Positions 8,863-18,104 of a stretch of DNA of 60,166 bases are shown in pieces. The DNA lies in assembly GCA_030589945.1 (NCBI GenBank), contig JAUUZN010000002.1:1-60166 (forward strand), read 5' to 3'. Within the stretch, counting starts at the first letter, position 1, and every line of letters starts with the position of its first letter. Source of the stretch: Gammaproteobacteria bacterium. Lineage in GTDB: Bacteria; Pseudomonadota; Gammaproteobacteria; Enterobacterales; GCA-2746155. Made by a program: the position numbers and the translations under genes. Under the pieces are notes generated by a model. The model was given only the letters and a program-made list of their open reading frames with translations, was not told the DNA's origin and made no database searches.

Positions 8863-9736
8863 TTTCTGGAGTTGGTACATCATAATTTTAGTTGTAATTA
8901 ATATTGTCGCTATCTGGGGATTGTTACATTTTACCCGTGAGCTAGACGTTACTCCTGAAGAAGACGGCACAACAGGGCATGCGTACGATGGTATTAAAGA
9001 ATATAATAATCCACTGCCCAGATGGTGGTTGTATATGTTTTATATCACCATAATTTATTCAGTGGTTTACCTCATTGTTTATCCTGGCATGGGAAATTAT
9101 GCAGGGACCTTTGGTTGGAGTTCTGCCGGCCAACATCAGGAACAGGTCGATGATGCGAACGCTAAATTTGGTCCTATTTTTGAGAAGTACGCGAAAATTG
9201 AAGTTGAAGAGTTAGTCAAAGAGAAAAAGGCCGTTGTAATGGGTCAAAGAATCTTCGCCAACACCTGCTTCGCCTGTCATGGTTCTGACGCTCGTGGTGC
9301 ACCGGGATATCCAAACTTAACAGATTCTGGATGGCTTTATGGTTCAACACCCGATGATATTAAAATGAGTATCACCAACGGTCGAACTGGCGTAATGCCT
9401 CCTATGGGTGCAGCACTCGGTGAAGATGGACTTAAAGATGTCGTTGCCTACGTGCTCACATTGTCTGGTAGAGAGTCGCCAACGGGTGATGCTGAAGCTG
9501 GCAAAGCAAAGTTTGTAATTTGCTCAGCCTGTCACGGTGCTGAAGGTAAGGGAAATCCTTTAATGGGTGCGCCTGATCTAACCGATTCGGTATGGCTTTA
9601 CGGTGGTTCTCCCATGTTAATTGCTAAAACAGTCACTGAAGGAAGAATGGGTGTAATGCCTGCTCATAGAGATATTTTAACGGCAGAGCAGATCCATTTG
9701 GTCACTGCCTATATCTATTCCTTGACCAATCAATAA
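8855..9736 (+). CDS. ccoP: cbb3 oxidase diheme cytochrome c subunit III
   Basis: A 293-residue diheme cytochrome c, the electron entry subunit. It has two N-terminal TM helices with the family signature NNPLPRWW between them, then two cytochrome c domains with CFACHG and CSACHG and axial Met candidates in GVMPPMG and GVMPAH. I chose ATG 8855 (MSDFWSWY) over the ORF-track start at 8840: GAGGA lies 8 bases upstream and CcoP proteins begin in this way. The start overlaps the ccoQ stop. Confidence 0.96.
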   Translation: MSDFWSWYIIILVVINIVAIWGLLHFTRELDVTPEEDGTTGHAYDGIKEYNNPLPRWWLYMFYITIIYSVVYLIVYPGMGNYAGTFGWSSAGQHQEQVDDANAKFGPIFEKYAKIEVEELVKEKKAVVMGQRIFANTCFACHGSDARGAPGYPNLTDSGWLYGSTPDDIKMSITNGRTGVMPPMGAALGEDGLKDVVAYVLTLSGRESPTGDAEAGKAKFVICSACHGAEGKGNPLMGAPDLTDSVWLYGGSPMLIAKTVTEGRMGVMPAHRDILTAEQIHLVTAYIYSLTNQ

Positions 9737-9778
9737 GTGTTAAGATTATATTAATAGTTACTAATGTAAGCAGCTAAC

Positions 9779-11191
9779 ATGACTGACCCTAAAAAGGCTT
9801 CGTCGGATGCATTAAAAATAGAGCATCCGACTAGTCTCTACGCAAAATCTCCCACGGTTTACGTTAAGAAAAGTGAAGGTTACTTTGCTAACCTTCGCCT
9901 TATCTCAGCCTGGATACTGCTCGGTCTATATTATGGTTTTCCTTGGATAAATTGGAATGGTACTCAAGCGGTACTGCTCGATCTACCAGCGCGTAAATTT
10001 CACTATTTTGGCATCACTCTGTGGCCACAGGATTTTATTTATCTATCTTGGCTGCTCATTATTGCCGCCATGACCCTGTTCTTTTTTACCTCATTAGCGG
10101 GTCGTCTCTGGTGTGGCTATGCTTGTCCTCAGACTGTATGGACAAAGACATTTTTATTTATAGAGCGCATCATTGAAGGTAATCGAAACAAGCGAATGAA
10201 GCTTGATAAATCGCCATTATCTGCACGTAAAATTCGTATTAAAGCCTTTAAGCATTTCAGTTGGCTAACGTTTGCATTATTTACAGGATTTACCTTTGTA
10301 GGTTACTTCTCTCCCATTAGAGAAATGGTGACACAAATTCCTGATCTATCTTTTGGGGGTTGGGAGTCATTTTGGATCATATTTTATTCACTAGCGACAT
10401 ACGGTAACGCTGGCTGGCTTAAAGAGCAGGTGTGTATCTATATGTGCCCCTATGCACGATTCCAAAGTGCTATGTTTGATGTGAATACTCTCATTATTGC
10501 CTATGATCCCAATCGAGGAGAGTCTCGAGGATCGCGAAAAATCAAAGACAAGGACTATAAAGAGCAGGGCCTTGGTGATTGTATTGATTGTGAACAATGT
10601 GTCCATGTATGTCCGACAGGCATTGATATAAGAGACGGTTTACAATACGAATGTATTGCCTGTGCAGCCTGTATTGATACCTGTGATTCAGTCATGGAAA
10701 AGATGGATTATCCTAAGGGATTAATTCGTTATACCACAGACAATGAAAACGATGGTAAAGAAACCAGTGTATTCAGACTGAAGACAGCTGTTTATGCTGT
10801 TGTTCTCATTGGTTTATTTGTGTCTTTTGTTATTTCGTTGAATAACAGAATACCCTTTGAAGTTGATATTATCCGTGACCGAAGTACGCTTTATACCAAT
10901 ACGCTTGAGGGTTTGGTTGAGAATGTTTACAGCATTAAAATGCTTAACATGTCGCAAAAGGACATGAACTATCATATTGAAATTTCGGGTCTTGATTCAA
11001 TTATCCTATTGGGTGATTCAGATGTATTTGTGAAGGCTGGAGAAGTCGTAACGGTGCCAGTTCGTTTACAGGTTGACCCTGGACAACTTAAATCGAGCAG
11101 TACCACAATCTACTTTAAAGCCCATTCTATTGAAGACCCTACAATCGTTGCAGATTCTGAAAGTCGATTCCTAGGTCCGGTGAGCAGATAA
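9779..11191 (+). CDS. ccoG: Polyferredoxin CcoG, Cu(II) reductase for cbb3 assembly
   Basis: A 470-residue membrane iron-sulfur protein of the CcoG/FixG/RdxA family, which reduces copper for cbb3 oxidase maturation. It has TM helices near residues 38-60, 80-100 and 160-180, the conserved CGYACPQTVW, a cytoplasmic ferredoxin domain with CIDCEQCVHVCP and CIACAACIDTCD, a further TM helix, and a C-terminal Ig-like domain. The gene is 42 bases after ccoP and 3 bases before ccoH. Confidence 0.95.
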   Translation: MTDPKKASSDALKIEHPTSLYAKSPTVYVKKSEGYFANLRLISAWILLGLYYGFPWINWNGTQAVLLDLPARKFHYFGITLWPQDFIYLSWLLIIAAMTLFFFTSLAGRLWCGYACPQTVWTKTFLFIERIIEGNRNKRMKLDKSPLSARKIRIKAFKHFSWLTFALFTGFTFVGYFSPIREMVTQIPDLSFGGWESFWIIFYSLATYGNAGWLKEQVCIYMCPYARFQSAMFDVNTLIIAYDPNRGESRGSRKIKDKDYKEQGLGDCIDCEQCVHVCPTGIDIRDGLQYECIACAACIDTCDSVMEKMDYPKGLIRYTTDNENDGKETSVFRLKTAVYAVVLIGLFVSFVISLNNRIPFEVDIIRDRSTLYTNTLEGLVENVYSIKMLNMSQKDMNYHIEISGLDSIILLGDSDVFVKAGEVVTVPVRLQVDPGQLKSSSTTIYFKAHSIEDPTIVADSESRFLGPVSR

Positions 11192-11194
11192 AAT

Positions 11195-11713
11195 ATGGTT
11201 AAATCAACATTGATTAATGGAGTCCCTGAGCATCTTGTACCCTGGTACAAACAGTTTTGGCCTTGGTTTATTATTTCATTACCAGCAACTGTAGTTGTTG
11301 CGGGACTAGTCACCGTATATATCGCTTTTGATAATGCCGATAGTCTGGTTGCAGATGATTATTACAAACAAGGGTTAGCAATAAATGGCAATATTAAAAT
11401 GCAAACCAATGCATCGACCTATGGTTATGCAGCATTATTGAAAAGAATGCCTGACAATCGATTATTTCTTAAGTTTGACAATGCAACGCCAGATACCGAA
11501 ACTCTGAGTTTGAAATGGGTGCATCCGGGTGATAGTGAGAAAGATTTTGTGATGATTTTGAACCGTCAATTGGATGGGAGTTTTCAAAATAAAAGTGAAA
11601 ATGATTTTTCAGGTCGCTGGTACTTGCAACTATCAGCAGATAGCGATTGGCTGATTAAATCTGAAATTAGTTCTGGGATCACGACCGTACATCTTACGCC
11701 GCGCATAAATTAG
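11195..11713 (+). CDS. ccoH: cbb3 oxidase assembly protein CcoH (FixH family)
   Basis: 172 residues with one N-terminal TM helix (FWPWFIISLPATVVVAGLVTVY) followed by the FixH signature VADDYYKQGLAIN and a beta-rich periplasmic domain. CcoH is required for stable assembly of the cbb3 complex. It sits between ccoG and the copper ATPase gene with gaps of 3 and 9 bases, so it is part of one transcript. Confidence 0.92.
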   Translation: MVKSTLINGVPEHLVPWYKQFWPWFIISLPATVVVAGLVTVYIAFDNADSLVADDYYKQGLAINGNIKMQTNASTYGYAALLKRMPDNRLFLKFDNATPDTETLSLKWVHPGDSEKDFVMILNRQLDGSFQNKSENDFSGRWYLQLSADSDWLIKSEISSGITTVHLTPRIN

Positions 11714-11722
11714 TAGGCCAAT

Positions 11723-14191
11723 ATGGCCGATTCTTCAAATCATTGTTTTCACTGCGGACTTCCTAACACTGCTACTGCTGATGCAAAATCAAAATATCCT
11801 GTAGTGGTGAATGATGAAACTGAGTATGTCTGCTGTCCGGGCTGTCAGGCAGTCTGTGAGTCGATAATCAGCCTCGGGTTATCTGATTATTACCAATTCC
11901 GTGAAAACCTACCTGATGTGTCTCCCAAAGAGCTCGAAGCAGATCTCGAACAACTTGAATTTTATGATCATCAAAAGGTTCTGAGCAAATACACGTCATT
12001 AGACGATGAGCAAAATCAAAGCATCGCACTAATGATTCAAGGGATAGTCTGTTCAGCCTGTACTTGGTTAATTGAATCTCGTATTAGCAAGATGCCTGGG
12101 ATCAAAATAATCTCAGTAAATCAAACGACAAGTCGTGCATTGGTGAGTTGGGATCCAGAAATTGTAAAACTGAGTGAGATTCTTAAATCAATCAATCTAC
12201 TGGGTTATCAGGCACAACCCTATGATCAAAAAATTAAAGAGCAACAACTCATTGATGAAAATAAACGGGCTCTTAAAAAGCTAGCCGTTGCCGGTCTAGG
12301 TATGATGCAAGTGATGATGTATAGCCTAGGGTTTTATTTGGACACGGGTTCAGAGATGAGTCACTCAACGGCAACCATATTGCGTTGGACGAGTTTACTG
12401 ATATCAGCTCCTGTAGTTTTTTATTCCGCGAGTTCATTTTATATCTCAGCATTTAAAGCGTTAAAAAATAAAGCAGTGAACATGGATGTGCCAGTGACCA
12501 TTGCGATTTTTTCAGCCTGGGGAGCAAGCCTCTATACAACATTGATGGGACAGGGCGAGGTCTATTTTGATTCAGTGAGTATGTTTGTTTTCTTCCTACT
12601 CACGGGTCGATATTTGCAGATGAAAGCCATTCATCGTGCAAGCCGTGTATTGGAATTTAAACTCAAGTCTAAACCAGAAACAGCGTTACGTATTTCTGAG
12701 AATGTTGAAAAAAGAGTCATTCAAGAAAGAGTGTTACTTGATGATGTGTTGGTCGATGATCATCTGTTGATTAAACCGGGTCAGCAAATTCCCTGTGACG
12801 GTATCGTCATTAAGGGTGAGACCTCGGTTGATGAGTCTTTATTAACCGGTGAGTCCATGCCCTTGCATCGTAAGATTGGGGATAATGTGGCTGCGGGTTC
12901 AATTAATAAAGGTGATGCTATCACAATTGCGGTCACTAAAATTGCTGAGGATTCTACTCTTAACGGTATTATCAAATTAATGCAAAGAGCGCAGCAGGAT
13001 AAACCCGATATTCAATTGTTCGCGGATAAAATTGCCAGTTATTTTGTGACCATGGTGCTTGTGGTCGCCCTAAGTACTGGGTTGTTTTGGTTGCAACAGG
13101 ATAGTCATCAGGCGTTTAATGCGGTTTTGGCTGTGCTGGTCGTCACCTGTCCTTGTGCCTTATCTCTTGCGACACCCGTAGCGATTACCACCGCACTGGG
13201 TCGACTGACGAGCATGTCATTAATACTGAACCGTACTAAGGTCATGAGTTCATTGAGTGAGTTGACCGATGTTGTTTTTGATAAGACCGGTACACTGACA
13301 ACCGGTGGGTTTAGTGTCAGTGAATTAGACAACCGCTCTGAGATTTTTGATTCGGAAGTACTCTATATTATTTCTCTCATAGAAAGTGAATCCGAACATC
13401 CCATTGCAACAGCATTTCAAAACAATGATACGAGTACAATTGTTCAGGAGTACGCAAAAAAGTATCAACTTGATGAAACATCATTGATTTCTTCGAAAGG
13501 TATTGAGGCTATAATCTCTGGGGAAAGGTGGATGATTGGGAATTCAAGTATTCTTAGCAATGAAACAATTTATTCAGCAGATGAAAAACTCCCTGCTGGT
13601 CAGTTAGCGCTCTATTTGCTGCAAGATGAACAATGTATAGCGAAGGTGATTGTCAAAACTGAAATTAGAAAAGATGCTGCAACAACAATCGAGCAACTTA
13701 AATCGATGGGCATAAAAGTTCATCTGCTAAGTGGTGATCAACAAAGCAATGTGCAACAGACTGCTGATGAGTTAGCTATTGATACGTTTTATGGCGAGCA
13801 AACACCCGAACAAAAACTAGCGTACATTAATGCACTAACATCAAAGGGGTTGAATGTAGCCATGGTGGGAGATGGTGTCAATGACAGTCCTGCAATGGCA
13901 GCATCACTGGTGTCCTTTGCCATTGCTAAATCAACTGACATCACCAAGACCAGCGCAGATATTGTTATGCTCTCTGATCAGTTGAGTTCTATCTTAGATG
14001 CCATTAGACTTTCAAAATCTACTCGCAGGATTATTAAACAAAACCTACTTTGGGCCCTGTCTTATAATGTCTTGGCAATCCCACTTGCAGTCTCGGGTTT
14101 TATTACACCTTGGATTGCTGCTGCGGGTATGTCGTTGAGTTCTTTGGTGGTGGTTTTTAATGCATTAAGATTAAATCGGAGGATCACTTGA
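11723..14191 (+). CDS. ccoI: Copper-exporting P-type ATPase CcoI (FixI family)
   Basis: An 822-residue P1B ATPase that delivers copper for the cbb3 binuclear centre. The N-terminus carries the FixI-type cysteine region (HCFHCGLPN and CCPGCQAVC), then a heavy-metal-associated domain with GIVCSACTWLIE. Membrane helices follow, with TGES in the actuator, the transmembrane copper motif CPCALSLATP, the phosphorylation site DKTGTLT and the hinge GDGVNDSPA. Length is normal. Its stop overlaps the TTG start of ccoS. Confidence 0.95.
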   Translation: MADSSNHCFHCGLPNTATADAKSKYPVVVNDETEYVCCPGCQAVCESIISLGLSDYYQFRENLPDVSPKELEADLEQLEFYDHQKVLSKYTSLDDEQNQSIALMIQGIVCSACTWLIESRISKMPGIKIISVNQTTSRALVSWDPEIVKLSEILKSINLLGYQAQPYDQKIKEQQLIDENKRALKKLAVAGLGMMQVMMYSLGFYLDTGSEMSHSTATILRWTSLLISAPVVFYSASSFYISAFKALKNKAVNMDVPVTIAIFSAWGASLYTTLMGQGEVYFDSVSMFVFFLLTGRYLQMKAIHRASRVLEFKLKSKPETALRISENVEKRVIQERVLLDDVLVDDHLLIKPGQQIPCDGIVIKGETSVDESLLTGESMPLHRKIGDNVAAGSINKGDAITIAVTKIAEDSTLNGIIKLMQRAQQDKPDIQLFADKIASYFVTMVLVVALSTGLFWLQQDSHQAFNAVLAVLVVTCPCALSLATPVAITTALGRLTSMSLILNRTKVMSSLSELTDVVFDKTGTLTTGGFSVSELDNRSEIFDSEVLYIISLIESESEHPIATAFQNNDTSTIVQEYAKKYQLDETSLISSKGIEAIISGERWMIGNSSILSNETIYSADEKLPAGQLALYLLQDEQCIAKVIVKTEIRKDAATTIEQLKSMGIKVHLLSGDQQSNVQQTADELAIDTFYGEQTPEQKLAYINALTSKGLNVAMVGDGVNDSPAMAASLVSFAIAKSTDITKTSADIVMLSDQLSSILDAIRLSKSTRRIIKQNLLWALSYNVLAIPLAVSGFITPWIAAAGMSLSSLVVVFNALRLNRRIT

Positions 14192-14418
14192 GCATCTTAT
14201 TTTTACTCATTCCATTGGCGATAATATTTTTAATCATGGCTGTTGCATTCTTCTTTTGGGCCATTAAACGTGGTCAGTATGACGATATGCAGTCTCAGGC
14301 TTTGCGCGTGGTGATTGATGATCATCAGAGTATGAAGGTGGCTGCTGATAATAAAACACAGCTTGAGAATGATGAGCAATTGGATGCTGATTCTGACAAA
14401 AGCGCGGATAAGGACTAG
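14188..14418 (+). CDS. ccoS: cbb3 oxidase maturation protein CcoS
   Basis: 76 residues with one TM helix and the family hallmark FFFWAIKRGQYDD just after it, then an acidic C-terminal tail. CcoS is needed for cofactor insertion into cbb3 oxidase. Translation starts at TTG 14188, overlapping the ccoI stop (TTGA), with a CGGAGGA ribosome binding site 4 bases upstream. Confidence 0.93.
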   Translation: MSILFLLIPLAIIFLIMAVAFFFWAIKRGQYDDMQSQALRVVIDDHQSMKVAADNKTQLENDEQLDADSDKSADKD

Positions 14419-14426
14419 GAACAAAC

Positions 14427-15179
14427 ATGGGTATTGATCCTGTACTTCTATCAACATTAACGGCTGCCTTCGTTGCAGGTCTTGTGGGTAGTCTGCACTG
14501 TGTTGGAATGTGTGGAGGCATTGCCTCTGCCTTGGGGATGAGCCAAAAACGCGCGGAAACATCAATCCCACCAGCACATTTTGCAATTCTCTATCAAATT
14601 GGGAGAATCAGTAGCTATGCAGTTGCTGGAATGATAGCGGGCTCATTGGGAGAGGTGATCACACAGTCAGAATGGTTAAAGGATATTTCACTTTATCTGA
14701 GACTGTTTTTTGCACTGTTCATCATTGGTCTTGGACTTTTTATTGCGGGTTGGTTTCCAGCTTTTTCTATCATTGAGAGAATGGGATTACCTCTATGGAA
14801 AAAAATATCTCCCTTATCAAAAAAATTAATACCCGTAACAAAATATCCTCAAGCCTATGCACTCGGATTTCTTTGGGGTTGGCTGCCCTGTGGTTTGACC
14901 TATAGTATTTTACTCTGGTCGGTATCTTCGGCTTCTAGTTTAAATGGGGGGCTTATCATGCTTACTTTTGGGTTAGGAACAATACCGGCGATGTTTTCAG
15001 TCACGCTTGGGGCGGGTAAAATATCTAAACTTGTACGTTATCCTTGGGTAAGAAAGATTGCGGGAATGGTACTCATTATCGCGGGTGTCTTTGTTGTGCT
15101 GGGTACCGTCAAAATGGCATCACATGATCCAGCGACTCATGAACAAATGAACGCGGATGCTGTTTTGCGAAAAGATTAG
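14427..15179 (+). CDS. TauE/DsbD_2-like membrane protein of the cco cluster
   Basis: A 250-residue, six-TM protein of the family often labelled sulfite exporter TauE/SafE or DsbD_2-like. It commonly follows ccoS in gammaproteobacterial cbb3 loci. Two cysteine motifs lie in TM segments: SLHCVGMCGG near residue 25 and WGWLPCGLTYS near residue 155, suggesting metal or thiol chemistry rather than sulfite export. It starts 8 bases after ccoS. Context suggests a role in copper supply or maturation of cbb3 oxidase; this is inference. Confidence 0.8.
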   Translation: MGIDPVLLSTLTAAFVAGLVGSLHCVGMCGGIASALGMSQKRAETSIPPAHFAILYQIGRISSYAVAGMIAGSLGEVITQSEWLKDISLYLRLFFALFIIGLGLFIAGWFPAFSIIERMGLPLWKKISPLSKKLIPVTKYPQAYALGFLWGWLPCGLTYSILLWSVSSASSLNGGLIMLTFGLGTIPAMFSVTLGAGKISKLVRYPWVRKIAGMVLIIAGVFVVLGTVKMASHDPATHEQMNADAVLRKD

Positions 15180-15217
15180 ATGATGAAAATACGAGGATAA
15201 TCATCGTTGTAAATATG

Positions 15218-17191
15218 TTATAAAAATGTCTGAAATTGCGGTTGATAATACTCACTCAAATCAACAAGCATCCGAGCGGTGGCTCCCCAAATCATCTGAT
15301 CACGCCATTGAATCTTATAATATTCACGATCTTCACCCTGATAATAGATGCTTTCTTTGTGATGATTAATGCTGTCGCAAACAAAACTAAGGGGAGCACT
15401 AAAGACTTCATCAACCTCATCCTCAGCAATGGTCATGGGAGGTAAAGTTTCGAGTAGCGCAATATAAGGAAAGATTCTAAATCCAGTTAAAGTAGGGCGC
15501 TGCTTTAGTTGGCCGATAATCTTATAATGGTTAGCACTAATTCCAATCTCTTCATAAGTTTCACGAATTGCGGTTGCAAGCAAGTGCTCATCCGACACAT
15601 CAAAGCGACCTCCAGGAAAACTCACCTGGCCAGCATGGTGATTTAGGTGTGAAGCGCGTTTAGTAAAAATAATTTGCCACTCATTATCCGTCTTGTGTAA
15701 TAACAATAAAACGGCCGATGCCTTTAAGTCATCATCCCATTTTCTTAGTGGTGGTGAAGGAATTGGACTTGATAGTTGCACTAGAGAGCTAAACGGATAA
15801 TCAATCCTCGCATCATTCTCAGTTTTAGATCGTCTCTTAAGTACAGGAAGAATACGACTGACTTTATCAAAGGTTTCTTGGTATTCATCGTCGGCAATAG
15901 ATTCTTGAACAATGCCACCACCTGCCCAACAGTAGATCTTATCTTCCTTACGAACCAACGTTCGAATACTAATGTTGCAATCCATTTGACCTCTAAAATC
16001 GATATAACCAATAGAACCACAATAGTAGCTGCGTCTATTAGGCTCAAGTTCATCAATGATATTCATTGCTCTAATTTTTGGAGTACCAGTAATCGAGCCT
16101 CCGGGAAAGCAATTTGCTAACAAAGAGAAAGCGTCTTCGCTATCTTCGATTGTTCCAATAATAGTACTGACGAGATGATGAACAGATTCGAAGGATTCAA
16201 TTTTAAACAGTTCTGGAACCTTTATTGAACCTGGGATGCAGGTTCGACCTAGATCATTTCTCATTAAGTCGACTATCATTAAATTTTCGGCCTGATCTTT
16301 TTTAGAGTGAGAAAGTTCAGACCTTAGTCGCTGATCTTCTTGCTCAGTCATTCCTCTGGGTCTAGTGCCTTTAATGGGCTTTGTCTGAACGAGGGAATCT
16401 TTGAGACTGATAAAACGTTCAGGAGAAAGACTCAAAATAGTTGCGTCACCACAGTTTACGTAGGCAGAGAAGGGTGCCTTATTTACTTTAGCTAATTGCT
16501 GATAGGCTGACCAACTGCTACCGATACATTGGGCATTAAAGCGCTGCGCTAAATTCACTTGATAACAGTCACCTGCACGGATGTAATCTTTGATTCTTTG
16601 GAATGAATTTTTATATTCGTCTTTGGTAAAGTTTGAACACCAGTCAGATGTTAAATAGAAGTCCTCGGTAAAGTATTCTAATTCTTGTTGCTCGAGTAAG
16701 GCGCATATTTGTTGGTTAAATTTTTCGTAAAGAGGTCTTTTAGAATTTTGGCTGAGGATGAGATAACTTTGCTCATTATTCCTATCAATGACTAAAATGC
16801 AGCCGTAAATTCCTGCATAAAAATCAGACAATCCCAAGTCATCTTTAGACTCATGAGGCAGCATTTCATAGTAGCGGCCTAGATCATAAGCAAATGCGAA
16901 TAAAAGCCCACCCAGACAGGGAAGGTTATTAAGTTCTTCAGGAATCTCACAGGTTTCAACGTTATAAGAGGCGAACTGCTCGCGTAAGTGCCCTAGTGGA
17001 TCGCTGACACTATCAGAAATGTTATGGTACTGGGCAATGGGCTCAACACCAATAATATCAAATGCATTCTCAGAGCACTCTTGTAAACTACTGTCTAGCA
17101 GTATAGAACCTTGATTATTTGCATAGAGCGAAAATAGCGCATCTCTTTGCTCTAGACTCAATAATGGATATTGTTGATATTCTATGGGCAT
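15218..17191 (-). CDS. pabB: Fused aminodeoxychorismate synthase component I and NudL-like Nudix hydrolase
   Basis: 657 residues in one uninterrupted frame. Residues about 1-450 are PabB, which makes 4-amino-4-deoxychorismate for folate. The Lys-containing signature PIKGTRPRG distinguishes it from TrpE, and it has MIVDLMRNDLGR, a GGSITGTPK motif and GGGIVQESI. After a linker, residues about 485-650 are a NudL-like CoA/NADH pyrophosphatase with GQVSFPGGRFD and RETYEEIG, spaced as in E. coli NudL rather than the standard Nudix box. In E. coli pabB and nudL are separate neighbouring genes. No pabA is nearby. The gene converges on the cco operon end, 38 bases away. Confidence 0.92.
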   Translation of the reverse strand: MPIEYQQYPLLSLEQRDALFSLYANNQGSILLDSSLQECSENAFDIIGVEPIAQYHNISDSVSDPLGHLREQFASYNVETCEIPEELNNLPCLGGLLFAFAYDLGRYYEMLPHESKDDLGLSDFYAGIYGCILVIDRNNEQSYLILSQNSKRPLYEKFNQQICALLEQQELEYFTEDFYLTSDWCSNFTKDEYKNSFQRIKDYIRAGDCYQVNLAQRFNAQCIGSSWSAYQQLAKVNKAPFSAYVNCGDATILSLSPERFISLKDSLVQTKPIKGTRPRGMTEQEDQRLRSELSHSKKDQAENLMIVDLMRNDLGRTCIPGSIKVPELFKIESFESVHHLVSTIIGTIEDSEDAFSLLANCFPGGSITGTPKIRAMNIIDELEPNRRSYYCGSIGYIDFRGQMDCNISIRTLVRKEDKIYCWAGGGIVQESIADDEYQETFDKVSRILPVLKRRSKTENDARIDYPFSSLVQLSSPIPSPPLRKWDDDLKASAVLLLLHKTDNEWQIIFTKRASHLNHHAGQVSFPGGRFDVSDEHLLATAIRETYEEIGISANHYKIIGQLKQRPTLTGFRIFPYIALLETLPPMTIAEDEVDEVFSAPLSFVCDSINHHKESIYYQGEDREYYKIQWRDQMIWGATARMLVDLSEYYQPQFQTFL

Positions 17192-17358
17192 GCTTTAAAC
17201 TCATGTCTCTTGTTGTGAAAAAATAAGGTGCCAAAATAAGGCGGCAAGATTAGCACAAATAAAAAATTTGAGTTAAAAATTCAAAAAATCGGGTTTGTGG
17301 TGAATCTGTCTGTCATATCATTCAATTCATCTTGTCGGGCTTTAAATTGTAAAAATAA

Positions 17359-17373
17359 GCGCTATTATAGCGC
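17359..17373. promoter_or_regulatory. Palindrome with -10-like hexamers on both strands between divergent genes
   Basis: GCGCTATTATAGCGC lies between pabB-nudL (-) and the redoxin gene (+). It contains TATTAT reading right and TATAAT reading left, so it could serve as overlapping -10 elements for divergent promoters. No convincing -35 boxes were found, so this is tentative. Confidence 0.35.
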
Positions 17374-17447
17374 CATAGACATCATGATGCTTGAGTGACT
17401 CATTGAAAGATGAATAATTGATACTCAGTGGCATCAAATGGAGAATT

Positions 17448-18104
17448 ATGAATTATAAGTTAATAGCGGTTCTGGTACTGATGCAATACACCATTGTTTC
17501 AGGGATTGTTCAGGCTGGAGATAAATTCCCAATTGCAGATATTGCAAGCAAGGTTAACCCGTTAAATCTTGGTTCTAAAATTCCCAACGTGGGTTTATGG
17601 ACGGGCTATGGAGACCCTGTACATCTTCGAAAAATAACCTATAAAAAACCTTCGGTTATTTATTTTTATCAAGGCGCCTGGATGCCCATTTGTTCTAAGC
17701 AGCTGAATGAACTTAGAGACATCGCTGAAAAGCTCGATGCGATTGGCTTCCAACTCATTGGAATTAGTCCCGATTCACCTCGCCGGTTAATAAAAACTAG
17801 GAAAAAGCAGAAGCTGAATTTTATGCTACTTTCTGATTACCATCTTGATGCTGCCAGAGGGTTTGGTATTGCCTATCGACTGACTAAAAAAGAAGAGCGT
17901 TTAGCGAGGAAAAAGTATGGTGCGGACTTACGCTACATTAAGGGAGAAGAGGGGTATAACTTACCTGTGCCAGGATTTTTCATAGTAGACACCCAAGGAA
18001 TAATACATTTTCAATACGTAAACCCTAACCTTAAACAACAGATGACCACCGACTTTTTGCTATCAGCAGCCCAAATGGTATCCACCTCTATCAAAACAGA
18101 TTAA
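17448..18104 (+). CDS. Exported peroxiredoxin-like (AhpC/TSA/redoxin fold) protein
   Basis: A 218-residue protein with a signal peptide ([20 protein letters not shown]...QA) and a thioredoxin-like fold. I prefer ATG 17448 to the TTG at 17418 because GGAG stands 4 bases upstream and the signal peptide begins there. The active-site region [17 protein letters not shown] corresponds to the WCPYC segment of redoxin relatives. The first Cys is Met and only the peroxidatic-type Cys remains, implying a 1-Cys mechanism. Conserved LIGISPDSP and a [11 protein letters not shown] strand support the fold. The stop codon overlaps that of the convergent pyk gene. Confidence 0.75.
   Translation: MNYKLIAVLVLMQYTIVSGIVQAGDKFPIADIASKVNPLNLGSKIPNVGLWTGYGDPVHLRKITYKKPSVIYFYQGAWMPICSKQLNELRDIAEKLDAIGFQLIGISPDSPRRLIKTRKKQKLNFMLLSDYHLDAARGFGIAYRLTKKEERLARKKYGADLRYIKGEEGYNLPVPGFFIVDTQGIIHFQYVNPNLKQQMTTDFLLSAAQMVSTSIKTD

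Noticed and set aside
14230-14586. Minus-strand ORFs 14230-14586 and 14264-14521
   Set aside because: They are antisense to ccoS and the TauE-like gene, both well supported.
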